DNA from: DATJPR01 sp963811705
GTDB taxonomy: Bacteria > Bacteroidota > Ignavibacteria > UBA10030 > UBA6906
Assembly: GCA_963811705.1 (NCBI GenBank)
Contig: CAWESL010000012.1
Span: forward strand, 62,001-126,000
Reading direction: 5' to 3'
DNA length: 64,000 nucleotides
This document shows, piece by piece, positions 34,705 through 43,604 of this stretch (positions are counted from its first letter, which is position 1; each line of letters begins with the position of its first letter). The position numbers and the translations under genes were made by a program. The notes under the pieces were generated by a model that saw only the letters and a list, made by a program, of their open reading frames with translations, was not told the origin of the DNA and ran no database searches.

Positions 34705-35736
34705 ATGCTTGTCCTCATGAAGACCGACGCGACGCAAGACGAGATCGCCCGGGTCAAGGAAAAAATCAGGTCGTTGGGCTTCTCCGCCCATGTGATTCCC
34801 GGCGCACAGCGTGTTGCGATCGGGATCACCGGCAACAAAGGAAAGATTGACCCCGAACTGTTTACGACGCTCGGGGGTGTGGATGACGCGGTCCCGGTGT
34901 CCAAGCCCTACAAGCTGGTGGGGCGCGATGCAAAGCCGGAATCATCGCAGATCGCAGTCGGAGATCAGATCATTGGCGGAACGACTCTGGCGATCATCGC
35001 CGGTCCATGTTCGGTCGAAAGCCGGGAGCAGTTGTTGACCATTGCGCACAGTGTGAAGTTTGCCGGCGCACGATATCTCCGGGGGGGTGCATTCAAACCT
35101 CGCTCGTCCCCGTACTCATTCCAGGGAATGAAGGAAGAAGGCCTGGTATTGTTGCGGGAGGCGAAACGAGAGACCGGATTGAAGATCGTCACCGAGGCAA
35201 AAGATGTCCTGACGCTCCCCGCAGTGGCCGAAGTTGCCGACATCATTCAGATCGGCACAAGAAATATGAGCAATTATTCACTTCTCGAGGCAGTCGGCGA
35301 TTTGCGCATCCCGGTCATCCTGAAACGCGGTGTGGCTGCCACCGTGGAGGAATTGCTGATGGCTGCGGAGTACATCCTTGCCCGGGGGAATCTGCGCGTG
35401 GTCCTGTGCGAACGCGGGATAAGGACATTTGAGACAGCGACGCGGAACACGCTGGATTTGAACGCCGTTCCTGTCCTCAAGAAACTCTCGCATCTTCCGG
35501 TGATCGTGGATCCGAGCCATGGAATCGGGATGTGGGAAGGCGTGCCACCGATGGCGATGGCCTCGATCGCTGCAGGAGCCGATGGACTGTTGATTGAGGT
35601 ACACAACGACCCGGCGAACGCGCTTTCCGATGGCTATCAATCACTCAAGGTCGAGCGTTTCATGGCACTCATGGACAAGCTTCGTCAGCTCGCGCCGATC
35701 GTCGGCCGGACGCTGGAAGAAGGAGGCGCCGCGTAA
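34705..35736 (+). CDS. aroF: 3-deoxy-7-phosphoheptulonate (DAHP) synthase, type I-beta with N-terminal regulatory domain
   Basis: A 343-residue enzyme for the first step of the shikimate pathway (phosphoenolpyruvate + erythrose 4-phosphate). Residues 1-~70 form a ferredoxin-like domain (MLVLMKTDATQDEIARVKEKI), the allosteric module of Thermotoga-type DAHP synthases. The barrel has IAGPCSVESREQL, GGAFKPRSSPYSFQGM, IGTRNMSNYSLL, LCERGIRTFE and VDPSHGIGMWEG. It sits between trpF and trpB, so the pathway entry would be controlled by the trp attenuator. The stop overlaps the trpB ATG by one base. Confidence 0.94.
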   Translation: MLVLMKTDATQDEIARVKEKIRSLGFSAHVIPGAQRVAIGITGNKGKIDPELFTTLGGVDDAVPVSKPYKLVGRDAKPESSQIAVGDQIIGGTTLAIIAGPCSVESREQLLTIAHSVKFAGARYLRGGAFKPRSSPYSFQGMKEEGLVLLREAKRETGLKIVTEAKDVLTLPAVAEVADIIQIGTRNMSNYSLLEAVGDLRIPVILKRGVAATVEELLMAAEYILARGNLRVVLCERGIRTFETATRNTLDLNAVPVLKKLSHLPVIVDPSHGIGMWEGVPPMAMASIAAGADGLLIEVHNDPANALSDGYQSLKVERFMALMDKLRQLAPIVGRTLEEGGAA

Positions 35737-36935
35737 TGGAATCGCAGAGGAGCTACTCGTATCCTGATTCCCGCGGATATTTCGGCGCCTACGGCGGGCG
35801 CTTTGTCCCGGAAACGCTGATCGCGGCGCTCGACGCATTAACCGAACTGTATCGGCATGCTAAGAGCGACCCCGCGTTCGACGACGAATTCCGCAGGATG
35901 CTCCACACCTATGCGGGGCGACCGACTCCCTTGACATTTGCTGACAGGCTCACAAAGCACTATGGGCGGGCGAAGATCTATATGAAACGGGAGGATCTCT
36001 GCCACACCGGGGCGCACAAGATCAACAACACGATCGGACAGATTCTGCTTGCAAAGCGATCAGGGAAGAGCCGGATTATTGCCGAAACCGGAGCCGGACA
36101 ACACGGCGTCGCAACAGCAACAGTGGCGGCAAAAGTAGGTCTGCCATGTGTCGTGTATATGGGTGACGAAGATATCGACCGCCAGCACTTGAACGTCCTC
36201 CGCATGAAGATGCTCGGCGCTGAAGTGCGGCCGGTCAGTTCCGGAAGCAAAACCCTCAAGGACGCCACGAACGAGGCAATTCGCGACTGGGTCACCAATG
36301 TCGAAGATACGTTCTATATTATTGGTTCGGTGGTCGGGCCGCATCCGTATCCCGTGATGGTGCGCGATTTTCAATCCATCATCGGGACGGAGACGCGCGA
36401 ACAAATCCAGCGCGCAGAGGGGAGACTCCCCAGTGTCCTTGTGGCCTGCGTTGGCGGCGGCAGCAATGCCATGGGAATGTTCTATCCCTTCCTTGACTCC
36501 TCCGTGTCGATGGTGGGCGTTGAAGCCGCGGGGCTCGGATTGTCGACGGGGCATCATGCGGCCACGCTGAGCCTGGGGCGCCCCGGAATCCTCCATGGGG
36601 CGTTCAGCTATCTTCTCCAGAATGACGATGGCCAGGTGCAGCTTGCACACTCTATCTCGGCCGGTCTTGACTATCCCGGTGTGGGTCCCGAGCACAGTGC
36701 TCTCAAAGATTCAGGCCGGGTATCGTATGTCACCGCCGACGACCGCGAGGCGATTCAGGCGGCGCATCGATTGGCGCGGCTGGAGGGAATCATCCCGGCC
36801 CTGGAATCCGCCCACGCGTTCGCGGAACTGGAGCGTCTTATGCCACGGACCAGGGAAGGCGAAATTGTCGTCGTGAATCTGTCCGGCCGAGGCGATAAGG
36901 ACATCGCGACACTTTCCGAGGGCATCGCTCCATGA
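35736..36935 (+). CDS. trpB: Tryptophan synthase beta chain
   Basis: A 399-residue PLP enzyme condensing indole with serine. The PLP lysine is Lys95 in REDLCHTGAHKINNTIGQ. GAGQHGVATAT, the phosphate-binding GGGSNAMGMF and SVSAGLDYPGVGPEH-like region (SISAGLDYPGVGPEHS) are typical of TrpB1. The start overlaps the DAHP synthase stop and the stop overlaps trpA (ATGA), as expected for the subunits of one complex. Confidence 0.97.
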   Translation: MESQRSYSYPDSRGYFGAYGGRFVPETLIAALDALTELYRHAKSDPAFDDEFRRMLHTYAGRPTPLTFADRLTKHYGRAKIYMKREDLCHTGAHKINNTIGQILLAKRSGKSRIIAETGAGQHGVATATVAAKVGLPCVVYMGDEDIDRQHLNVLRMKMLGAEVRPVSSGSKTLKDATNEAIRDWVTNVEDTFYIIGSVVGPHPYPVMVRDFQSIIGTETREQIQRAEGRLPSVLVACVGGGSNAMGMFYPFLDSSVSMVGVEAAGLGLSTGHHAATLSLGRPGILHGAFSYLLQNDDGQVQLAHSISAGLDYPGVGPEHSALKDSGRVSYVTADDREAIQAAHRLARLEGIIPALESAHAFAELERLMPRTREGEIVVVNLSGRGDKDIATLSEGIAP

Positions 36936-37711
36936 CGAGGATCGGCAAAACCTTCCGCGACCTAAGGAACCGGGAAACCAAGGCGCTCACGCTCTTCCTG
37001 ACCGCTGGCTACCCGCACCGGGACAGCGCCCGCACGCTTGTCCCTCTCCTGGCTGATGCGGGAGCCGACATGATCGAACTCGGCATGCCGTTTTCTGATC
37101 CCCTGGCTGATGGTCCCGTGATTCAGGAAAGCTCGACGATTGCTCTGCGGAATGGGATGACGCTGCGGCAAGTGCTCGAAGATGCGGAATTTGTCCGGTC
37201 GCACACCTCCATACCGCTGCTCCTCATGGGATATCTGAACCCCATCTTGCGATACGGCGTCGACCGATTCGCGCGAGATGCCGCTTCCTCCGGAATTGAC
37301 GGGATCATTCTGCCGGAGGTTCCGCTTGAAGAGACAGAACGTATTTCTCTGGAATTCACGACGAACAGTCTCGATCACATTCTCCTCGTTACTCCCACAA
37401 CATCTCCCGCGAGGGTGCGTGCGATCGATGCAAAATCCTCAGGATTCGTATATTGTGTGTCGATGACCGGCGTAACGGGTCGAAAAGCGTCTGTGGGAAC
37501 GGGCTATCTCACTACTGTGCGTGGCCTTGTCACCCGCAATCCTCTCCAGATCGGTTTTGGCATCGCCGGTCCCGATGATGCCCGATCCGTTGCGGCATAC
37601 GCCGACGGTGTCATTGTCGGAACCGCCTTGATCCGGAAGCTGAAAGAAGAGGAATCCTTGGAACGTGTGCTTCAGTGGGTCACATCCTTGAAGCGCGCAC
37701 TCCAACCTTGA
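36932..37711 (+). CDS. trpA: Tryptophan synthase alpha chain
   Basis: A 259-residue TIM barrel that cleaves indole-3-glycerol phosphate and channels indole to TrpB. Catalytic Glu49 and Asp60 lie in MIELGMPFSDPLADGP. YCVSMTGVTG and QIGFGIAGPDDAR are also conserved. It is the last gene of the trp operon. No terminator is visible in the 23 bases before the next gene, so read-through into the sensor kinase is possible. Confidence 0.95.
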   Translation: MTRIGKTFRDLRNRETKALTLFLTAGYPHRDSARTLVPLLADAGADMIELGMPFSDPLADGPVIQESSTIALRNGMTLRQVLEDAEFVRSHTSIPLLLMGYLNPILRYGVDRFARDAASSGIDGIILPEVPLEETERISLEFTTNSLDHILLVTPTTSPARVRAIDAKSSGFVYCVSMTGVTGRKASVGTGYLTTVRGLVTRNPLQIGFGIAGPDDARSVAAYADGVIVGTALIRKLKEEESLERVLQWVTSLKRALQP

Positions 37712-37734
37712 AGGTGCCCAGAAGCGGAATCGGG

Positions 37735-40700
37735 ATGAATCGTCGCTGCTCTTTGCTTGCGGAAATCGGGAGGTTCGTTGTGGCGGTCGCAACGACCTGC
37801 ATTGCTATTCCTTCGCGCGTTCTCCTTGCACTGATTGGTGCCTTCCTCACGTTGTTCGCTCCAGCCCTGTCACAGACTCCCGAAGTAAAATTCGAGCACC
37901 GCTCGATCGAACAAGGACTGTCGCAGTCCACCGTGAACGCGATTGCCCAGGACGCCCAGGGATTTCTCTGGTTCGGAACGCAGGATGGCCTCAACAAATT
38001 TGACGGTTATTCCATCAGAGTGTATAAGCATCGGCCGGGAGACAGCAGTTCCCTTTCCGACAACGGGATCTGGTGTCTTGCAAAAGGGAGCGATGAAGAT
38101 CTCTGGATCGGAACCATGCGTGGCGGACTGAACCGGTATGATCTCCGCACAGAGACGTTTTCTTCCTTCGTTCACTCAGACCAGGACACATCATCGATCT
38201 CCGACAATGACGTAACGGCATTGGATCTGGATTCCCGGGGGCGCCTTTGGGTTGGGACACTCAGTGGTGGGTTAAACCTTCTTCAGCCCGGCACATCCCG
38301 GTTCCAACATTTCCTTTCCCCGTCGCGTGAGACAGGCATTCCAGCCAATACCGTCTGGTCGATTGCAGAAGGGGTCGATGGGAGCATCTGGGTGGCGGAG
38401 TGGGGAGGTCTCTGGCGGCTTCTCCCGGACCAGAAGAGCTGGGTCCGCTATGTCCATGCTCCGGACAATTCCGGCAGCCTGAGTGGAGATCATGTGCGAA
38501 CCCTTCTTGTCGACGATAGCGGGAGACTCTGGATCGGAACATGGGGGAATGGGCTCGATCAATACGATGCCGGGTCGAACACGTTTCACCATTTCACAAG
38601 TCGGCCCGGAGGGAGCACTGATCTCAGCAGCAATTTGGTCCTCTCTCTCGGCCTTGATGGTCAGCGAAGGTTATGGGTCGGAACCGGTGATGCCGGCCTG
38701 GACCGATGGGACGAAACTACAGGCCGATTTGACAGATATCATAGTGATCCAGCAAAGTCATGGAGTCTCAGCAATGATATCATCACCGCGCTCTACACCG
38801 ACGATACAGGTGGCCTCTGGATTGGCACCGGTGCAGGTGGCGTCAATCGCTATGATCGATGGAGGAATCGTTTCCCACATTATCGTAATGACCGGCAGGA
38901 ATCCGACCATCCGCACGGGAACGATGTATGGGCAATCAACGCCGATCCGGACGGGAACGTCTGGGTGGGGACCTACGGCGGCGGCCTCCTGAGGATGGAC
39001 AGGAAAGAGAAGACCATCAAGCACTTCGATCATGATCCGAAAAACCCGGGATCACTTGCACACAATTCGATTCTTTCCCTGTGCCGCTCCCGAGATGGCG
39101 CTCTTTGGATCGGCACGGAGGGTGGAGGGTTGGATTGTCTTCTCCCTGGCTCTTCGCAATTCCTCCATTACCGTCATTCGATCGTGAATAACAATTCATT
39201 GATTCAAAACGAGGTGACCGCAATCCTGGAAGATCATACAGGGAAGCTCTGGCTCGGGACCAACGGGGGCGGCCTGGATTGCTTTGACCGGAAGTCCGGG
39301 GTTTTCACACACCACCTTCCGGTCGAGAGCAATCCTCACGCCTTGAGCGCCGGCTCTGTCATGGCGTTGTTTGAGAGTCGGGACGGGAGAATCTGGGTGG
39401 GGACTTGGGGAGGAGGTCTTGATATCCTCGATTCCCGCACAGGACAGTTTACACGCTACGCCGAGTCACCGGTCGGGCTCAGCAACAGCACCGTGCTCTC
39501 GATCCTCGAGGATTCGGCAGGGGTCGTCTGGCTCGGGACATATGGAGGCGGATTGGATCGATTCGATCCGCGGCAACACACGTTTACGGCATTCACGGAC
39601 GCCAACGGATTGCCCAACAATGTCGTGTACGGAATTCTTCCCGATCACGACGGCCGGTTGTGGCTTACGACGAACCTCGGGCTGGCGCGATTTGATCCTG
39701 CAAATGGAACCTGCCGTGTCTACGATGTCAACGACGGGCTTCAAGGAAACGAATTCAATCAGGGGGCATATTATCGGGCAGCGAACGGAGAGCTTTTCGT
39801 CGGGGGAGCAAACGGCTTTAACGCGTTCTTTCCCGATAACATTATCGACAATCCGGTCACCCCACCGGTGTATCTCACGCGTTTCAGCATCTTCGATCGC
39901 CCGGCGAAACTCCCGGTCGCGGTGAGCACCCTGCAGCGGATCCAGCTCAGCTACGATGAGAATTTCTTCTCCTTCGAGTTTGTCGCTTTGGATTATTCGT
40001 CTCCGGCGAAGAACCGCTACGCATACATGCTGGAAGGACTTGATCAATCGTGGATTGATGCAGGAACGCGCCGTTTCGCGAGCTACACAAATCTGGATCC
40101 CGGGCAGTACGTGTTCCGCTGGCGCGGATCGAACAGCGACGGTGTTTGGAATGAAAAGGGGGCGTTTGTCGAACTCACTATCAATCCTCCATACTGGAAG
40201 ACGTGGTGGTTCAGATCGTTGGTGTTCATGGCCGCCGTCGGGACACTGCTCCTGCTCTACCGCCTGCGGGTGAACAAACTTATCGCCATTGAGAGAATCC
40301 GGACGTCGATCGCGACGGACCTTCATGATGATATTGGATCGACCCTGACGGAAATTGCGCTCTTCAGCGAAGTCGGCAAAAGATTGCTGGATAGAGACGC
40401 CGCCGAACAGCTTCCCGAAGGGGAGCGGATTGAAGCGTTGAAGAAACTCGAAGAGATCGGAGGAATGGCTCGGAACCTCATCGATGCGATGAGCGACATT
40501 GTGTGGTCGGTCAATCCCAAGAACGACACGATTGAGTCGTTGATGTTGCGCATGCGGGCGCACGCGGCAAAGGTACTCGAAGCGAAGGGGATTGCGTACG
40601 ACCTGTCTCTCCCGTCGTCGCTTCCACAGCACGCACTGCAACCGGCCGTGCGACGTGGGCTCTACCTCATCTACAAAGAGGCGGTCAATAATATCGTGAA

Positions 40701-40923
40701 ACACTCCCGTGCCACGGCAGTGCGCTTGGTGGTCTCGCGCGAACATTCTCTTCTCGGTCTCACCATCGCTGACAACGGGCGGGGTTTTGTAACCCGCGAG
40801 ACAGGGCAGGGAAACGGTGTTGTCAATATGCGTTCGCGTGCGACGTCTCTCGGCGGTGCATGTACCATCGAATCAACGCCAGGGAACGGGACGACCATTA
40901 CCGTTCAACTTCCGATGAAATAG
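37735..40923 (+). CDS. Propeller-Y_Y_Y sensor histidine kinase (HisKA_3)
   Basis: A 1062-residue membrane kinase from ATG 37735. After a signal/anchor segment (~residues 20-45), more than a dozen Reg_prop repeats (LWIGTxxGGLxRYD-type) form two beta-propellers spanning ~50-700. A Y_Y_Y domain (~745-810) and one membrane helix (SLVFMAAVGTLLLLYRL, ~828-845) follow. The cytoplasmic part has the HisKA_3 dimerisation helix with phosphoacceptor near His864 (TDLHDDIGSTLTEI) and a HATPase (DNGRGF, GNGVVNMRSRA). This architecture senses periplasmic ligands, often glycans, in Bacteroidota. The NarL-type response regulator follows directly. It starts 23 bases after trpA. Confidence 0.9.
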   Translation: MNRRCSLLAEIGRFVVAVATTCIAIPSRVLLALIGAFLTLFAPALSQTPEVKFEHRSIEQGLSQSTVNAIAQDAQGFLWFGTQDGLNKFDGYSIRVYKHRPGDSSSLSDNGIWCLAKGSDEDLWIGTMRGGLNRYDLRTETFSSFVHSDQDTSSISDNDVTALDLDSRGRLWVGTLSGGLNLLQPGTSRFQHFLSPSRETGIPANTVWSIAEGVDGSIWVAEWGGLWRLLPDQKSWVRYVHAPDNSGSLSGDHVRTLLVDDSGRLWIGTWGNGLDQYDAGSNTFHHFTSRPGGSTDLSSNLVLSLGLDGQRRLWVGTGDAGLDRWDETTGRFDRYHSDPAKSWSLSNDIITALYTDDTGGLWIGTGAGGVNRYDRWRNRFPHYRNDRQESDHPHGNDVWAINADPDGNVWVGTYGGGLLRMDRKEKTIKHFDHDPKNPGSLAHNSILSLCRSRDGALWIGTEGGGLDCLLPGSSQFLHYRHSIVNNNSLIQNEVTAILEDHTGKLWLGTNGGGLDCFDRKSGVFTHHLPVESNPHALSAGSVMALFESRDGRIWVGTWGGGLDILDSRTGQFTRYAESPVGLSNSTVLSILEDSAGVVWLGTYGGGLDRFDPRQHTFTAFTDANGLPNNVVYGILPDHDGRLWLTTNLGLARFDPANGTCRVYDVNDGLQGNEFNQGAYYRAANGELFVGGANGFNAFFPDNIIDNPVTPPVYLTRFSIFDRPAKLPVAVSTLQRIQLSYDENFFSFEFVALDYSSPAKNRYAYMLEGLDQSWIDAGTRRFASYTNLDPGQYVFRWRGSNSDGVWNEKGAFVELTINPPYWKTWWFRSLVFMAAVGTLLLLYRLRVNKLIAIERIRTSIATDLHDDIGSTLTEIALFSEVGKRLLDRDAAEQLPEGERIEALKKLEEIGGMARNLIDAMSDIVWSVNPKNDTIESLMLRMRAHAAKVLEAKGIAYDLSLPSSLPQHALQPAVRRGLYLIYKEAVNNIVKHSRATAVRLVVSREHSLLGLTIADNGRGFVTRETGQGNGVVNMRSRATSLGGACTIESTPGNGTTITVQLPMK

Positions 40924-40925
40924 CC

Positions 40926-41597
40926 ATGATAAAGGGAATGAACGAAACGGAATCGGAGAAAGCGGATGTCCGGGTCGTGATCGTCGAGGATCGGCCTCGC
41001 ATTCGGGAGTCGCTGAGCGAAATCATCGCTCACTCCAAAGGCCTGCGCCTTGAGGGAGCGTTTCCCGATTGCGAGCAACTGCTTGCGTCACTTGATCAAG
41101 TGGGCGTGGATGTCATCCTGATGGACATCGGGCTTCCCGGGATGAGCGGCATCGAGGGCGTGCGAAAAGTAAAAGCCAAAAGGCCCGAAGTCGATGTCTT
41201 GATGCACACCGTGTATGACGACGATGAAAAGATCTTCCAGTCTATCTGCGCTGGAGCGTCTGGATACGTTTTAAAAAATGCCGAACCTCCGGAACTCATC
41301 CGTGCAATTCACGAAATCAGCATCGGCGCTCCGATGAGCGCGACGATTGCCCGGCGTCTCCTCGAGATGGTTCGCGGAAGGGAACCGAAAAGGCCGGAAC
41401 ATCTGAACCTCACTCCCAGGGAACTCGACATTCTCCAGTGGCTTGTTGAAGGTCTGAGTTACAAGAAAATCGCTGAACAGCTATTTATATCCCCCCTCAC
41501 GGTCCAGTCCCATATCAAGAGCGTTTACGGGAAGCTCCAAGTCCACTCAAAATCTGCCGCCGTCTCTAAGGCTCTGAAATACAAGCTGTTCGGCTGA
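40926..41597 (+). CDS. NarL/LuxR-family response regulator
   Basis: A 223-residue protein from ATG 40926, two bases after the kinase stop; ATG 40938 is an alternative. The receiver domain has the acidic pocket VEDRP, the phosphoacceptor Asp67 in LMDIGLPG and the switch lysine in YVLKNAEPP. The C-terminal GerE helix-turn-helix is LTPRELDILQWLVEGLSYKKIAEQL...TVQSHIKSVYGKL. It pairs with the HisKA_3 kinase upstream. Candidate targets are the exported-protein genes immediately downstream, but that is only positional inference. Confidence 0.92.
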   Translation: MIKGMNETESEKADVRVVIVEDRPRIRESLSEIIAHSKGLRLEGAFPDCEQLLASLDQVGVDVILMDIGLPGMSGIEGVRKVKAKRPEVDVLMHTVYDDDEKIFQSICAGASGYVLKNAEPPELIRAIHEISIGAPMSATIARRLLEMVRGREPKRPEHLNLTPRELDILQWLVEGLSYKKIAEQLFISPLTVQSHIKSVYGKLQVHSKSAAVSKALKYKLFG

Positions 41598-41726
41598 TCC
41601 CGCCCCTTTGTCGATTTTCTGTAATTACCATAAATATGGGATTGTAACTCCCTCCGTGTGCCATTACTTTGCTCACGCGCGGGGAGATGTGATTTACGCT
41701 ATCATGATTTGGATGAAGGGGAGATC

Positions 41727-43494
41727 ATGCGGCAGAGATCGGGGGCGCCTCTGGGATTGCTCTCATTGTTGGACGTGGCGATGGGACAGGCGCAGACTAT
41801 ACTGCCGACTCCCGCGACATTGACAGCCGGAGTCCTGCCGGGACCGACTGTGCGTCTTACCTGGACAGCGCCTGCGGGGATGTGGAGCTTTGTTGTGTTT
41901 CGTTCAGCCGACAGTGCCGCAGGCTTCACGCCTCTTGGGCCTGCAATCGACGCCCGTACATATCTGGACGTCAGCATCGGTCAGGGGGACCGGTACTTCT
42001 ATATTATTTCTGCCGTTAGTTTTGGTGCGGATAATTCTGTGGTGTTGGGATCGCCTGGCGACACAATCGGTGTAACAGTGGCTGTTCCCGGATTGTCGCC
42101 GGAGGGGATGATTGCCGGTCGAGTGGACGATGGCCTGACTGGGGCGCCACTTCCTTTCGTTGCTCTGAGAATTCTGCCGATGTCGAAGGGGATGATGGGA
42201 CCGGTCGGATTCGTGTTTACGGATATGGAAGGCAATTATACAGCGCGTGTCGATACCGGTTCATATGTGATTTGTGCGCAGCCAGGGGCACACACGGGAT
42301 ATGCGTCGCAATGGTACCATGGGGCGGATGATTCAACCAAAGCGACGCCTGTCCACGTGTCCAAGGACGATTCCGCCAGGGCGGATTTCGAATTGCATCT
42401 GTTGAGTTCATCGACGCAAGACAGGGGCATCATTGCCGGGACAGTGTTCGATGACTCCACGTTGACACCTCTTCGCGATGTGACGGTTCGTTTTGTTCCG
42501 CAGAATTCAGAAGCGAACCATGATGCATTCGTATCCGTCCTGACGGATTCTCTTGGGAGGTATCGCGTCTCGCTTGATACCACGACGTACTTCGTGCAGG
42601 CGGTGCCGTGGATTGGTGCGCCGATGCATCCTGTCGTCTATCTACCCGAATGGTTCGACAAGGCGGAATCGGTCTCCAATGCGATGCCGGTTCATGTTGC
42701 TGATAGTATGACGTTTACAGCGGATTTCCGCTGCATCGGACTTCGGCGCCGTTGAGCATCACTATTGCCGGCGTCGTTGCGGACACTTCCGGAAGGGCGC
42801 TTGGTCTTGCTCAAGTAGCGATTCTCCAGTCCACACAATCGAGTGCGTCGGGTCTACCCCTCATCGGGGTTCTCCCCGGAGTGAATCAACGTGATAAGGC
42901 GATGATGCCGGGTGCTGGCCTTGCTTGCGGGGTCGTTTGGGAGGGAATGACGGATAGCACAGGAAGGTTCGCCGCCTTAGCGGAAGCAGATGATCCATAC
43001 GTTGCTCTTGCATCGAAGCCGGGCTACTTGCCGCAATACTTCAACATGCAATCCAACCCAATCATGGCGGATGTCATTACGCCAACCGGAAACCTTTCGG
43101 GAATCGACTTTTCGCTCTCCCCGATGCCGGTCTATGCAAACAGTGTGAGCGGCATCGTCGAAGATTCCATGGGTTACGGTGTGCCATCTCGTATCCTTCT
43201 CATCCCCGTTGCCCAATCCGCACCGGGAGGAGAGGCTGGCGATCGGTTCTCACTCACGGATTCGACGGGGATGTTCAAGGGTGGACAGGGGACAGTTTTG
43301 TGCGGCTTGCGGTGTACGATGTGTTGGGCAGAGAGGTGGCTGTTTTGGCAAACGGCAGAAATGCAGCAGGGAGATATTCGTTTACGTTCGACGGAAGGAA
43401 ACTGGCAAGCGGGGCGTACTTCTACCGCCTGACGGCAACGAGTGGGAGGAACCAATCATACTCTCAAGCGCGTTCTATGATATTGTTAAAGTAG
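41727..43494 (+). pseudogene. Decayed T9SS cargo gene (Fn3/CarboxypepD-like domains), disrupted in three frames
   Basis: AAGGGGAG precedes ATG 41727. Frame 1 encodes an Fn3-like domain (PTVRLTWTAPAGMWSFVVFRS) and two CarboxypepD-type modules (GMIAGRVDDGLTGAPLPFVALRI, IAGTVFDDSTLTPLRDVTVR) and stops at 42755. The homology continues in the next frame (ITIAGVVADTSGRALGLAQVAIL) to ~43285, where it breaks again. A third frame then encodes the end of a T9SS sorting domain (FVRLAVYDVLGREVAVLANG ... SMILLK). The QNYPNPFNP-type start of that domain is missing, so a deletion accompanies the frameshift. The intact paralog at 43605 shows the ancestral layout. A poor signal peptide adds to the impression of decay. 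Confidence 0.75.
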
Positions 43495-43604
43495 AAGTGT
43501 AAGGCTGCGCTTGTTTCGGACAAATTGGGGGGGAATAGCACAACGCTGGGCTTGGGGAAGTCCCGCGTTATCCTTATGCAAAGCCATGCCCGCGGCAGGA
43601 GTAA

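Noticed and set aside
39466..40746. Long minus-strand frame (426 codons) opposite the sensor kinase
   Set aside because: It has no ribosome site or domain, while the plus strand carries conserved kinase motifs throughout.
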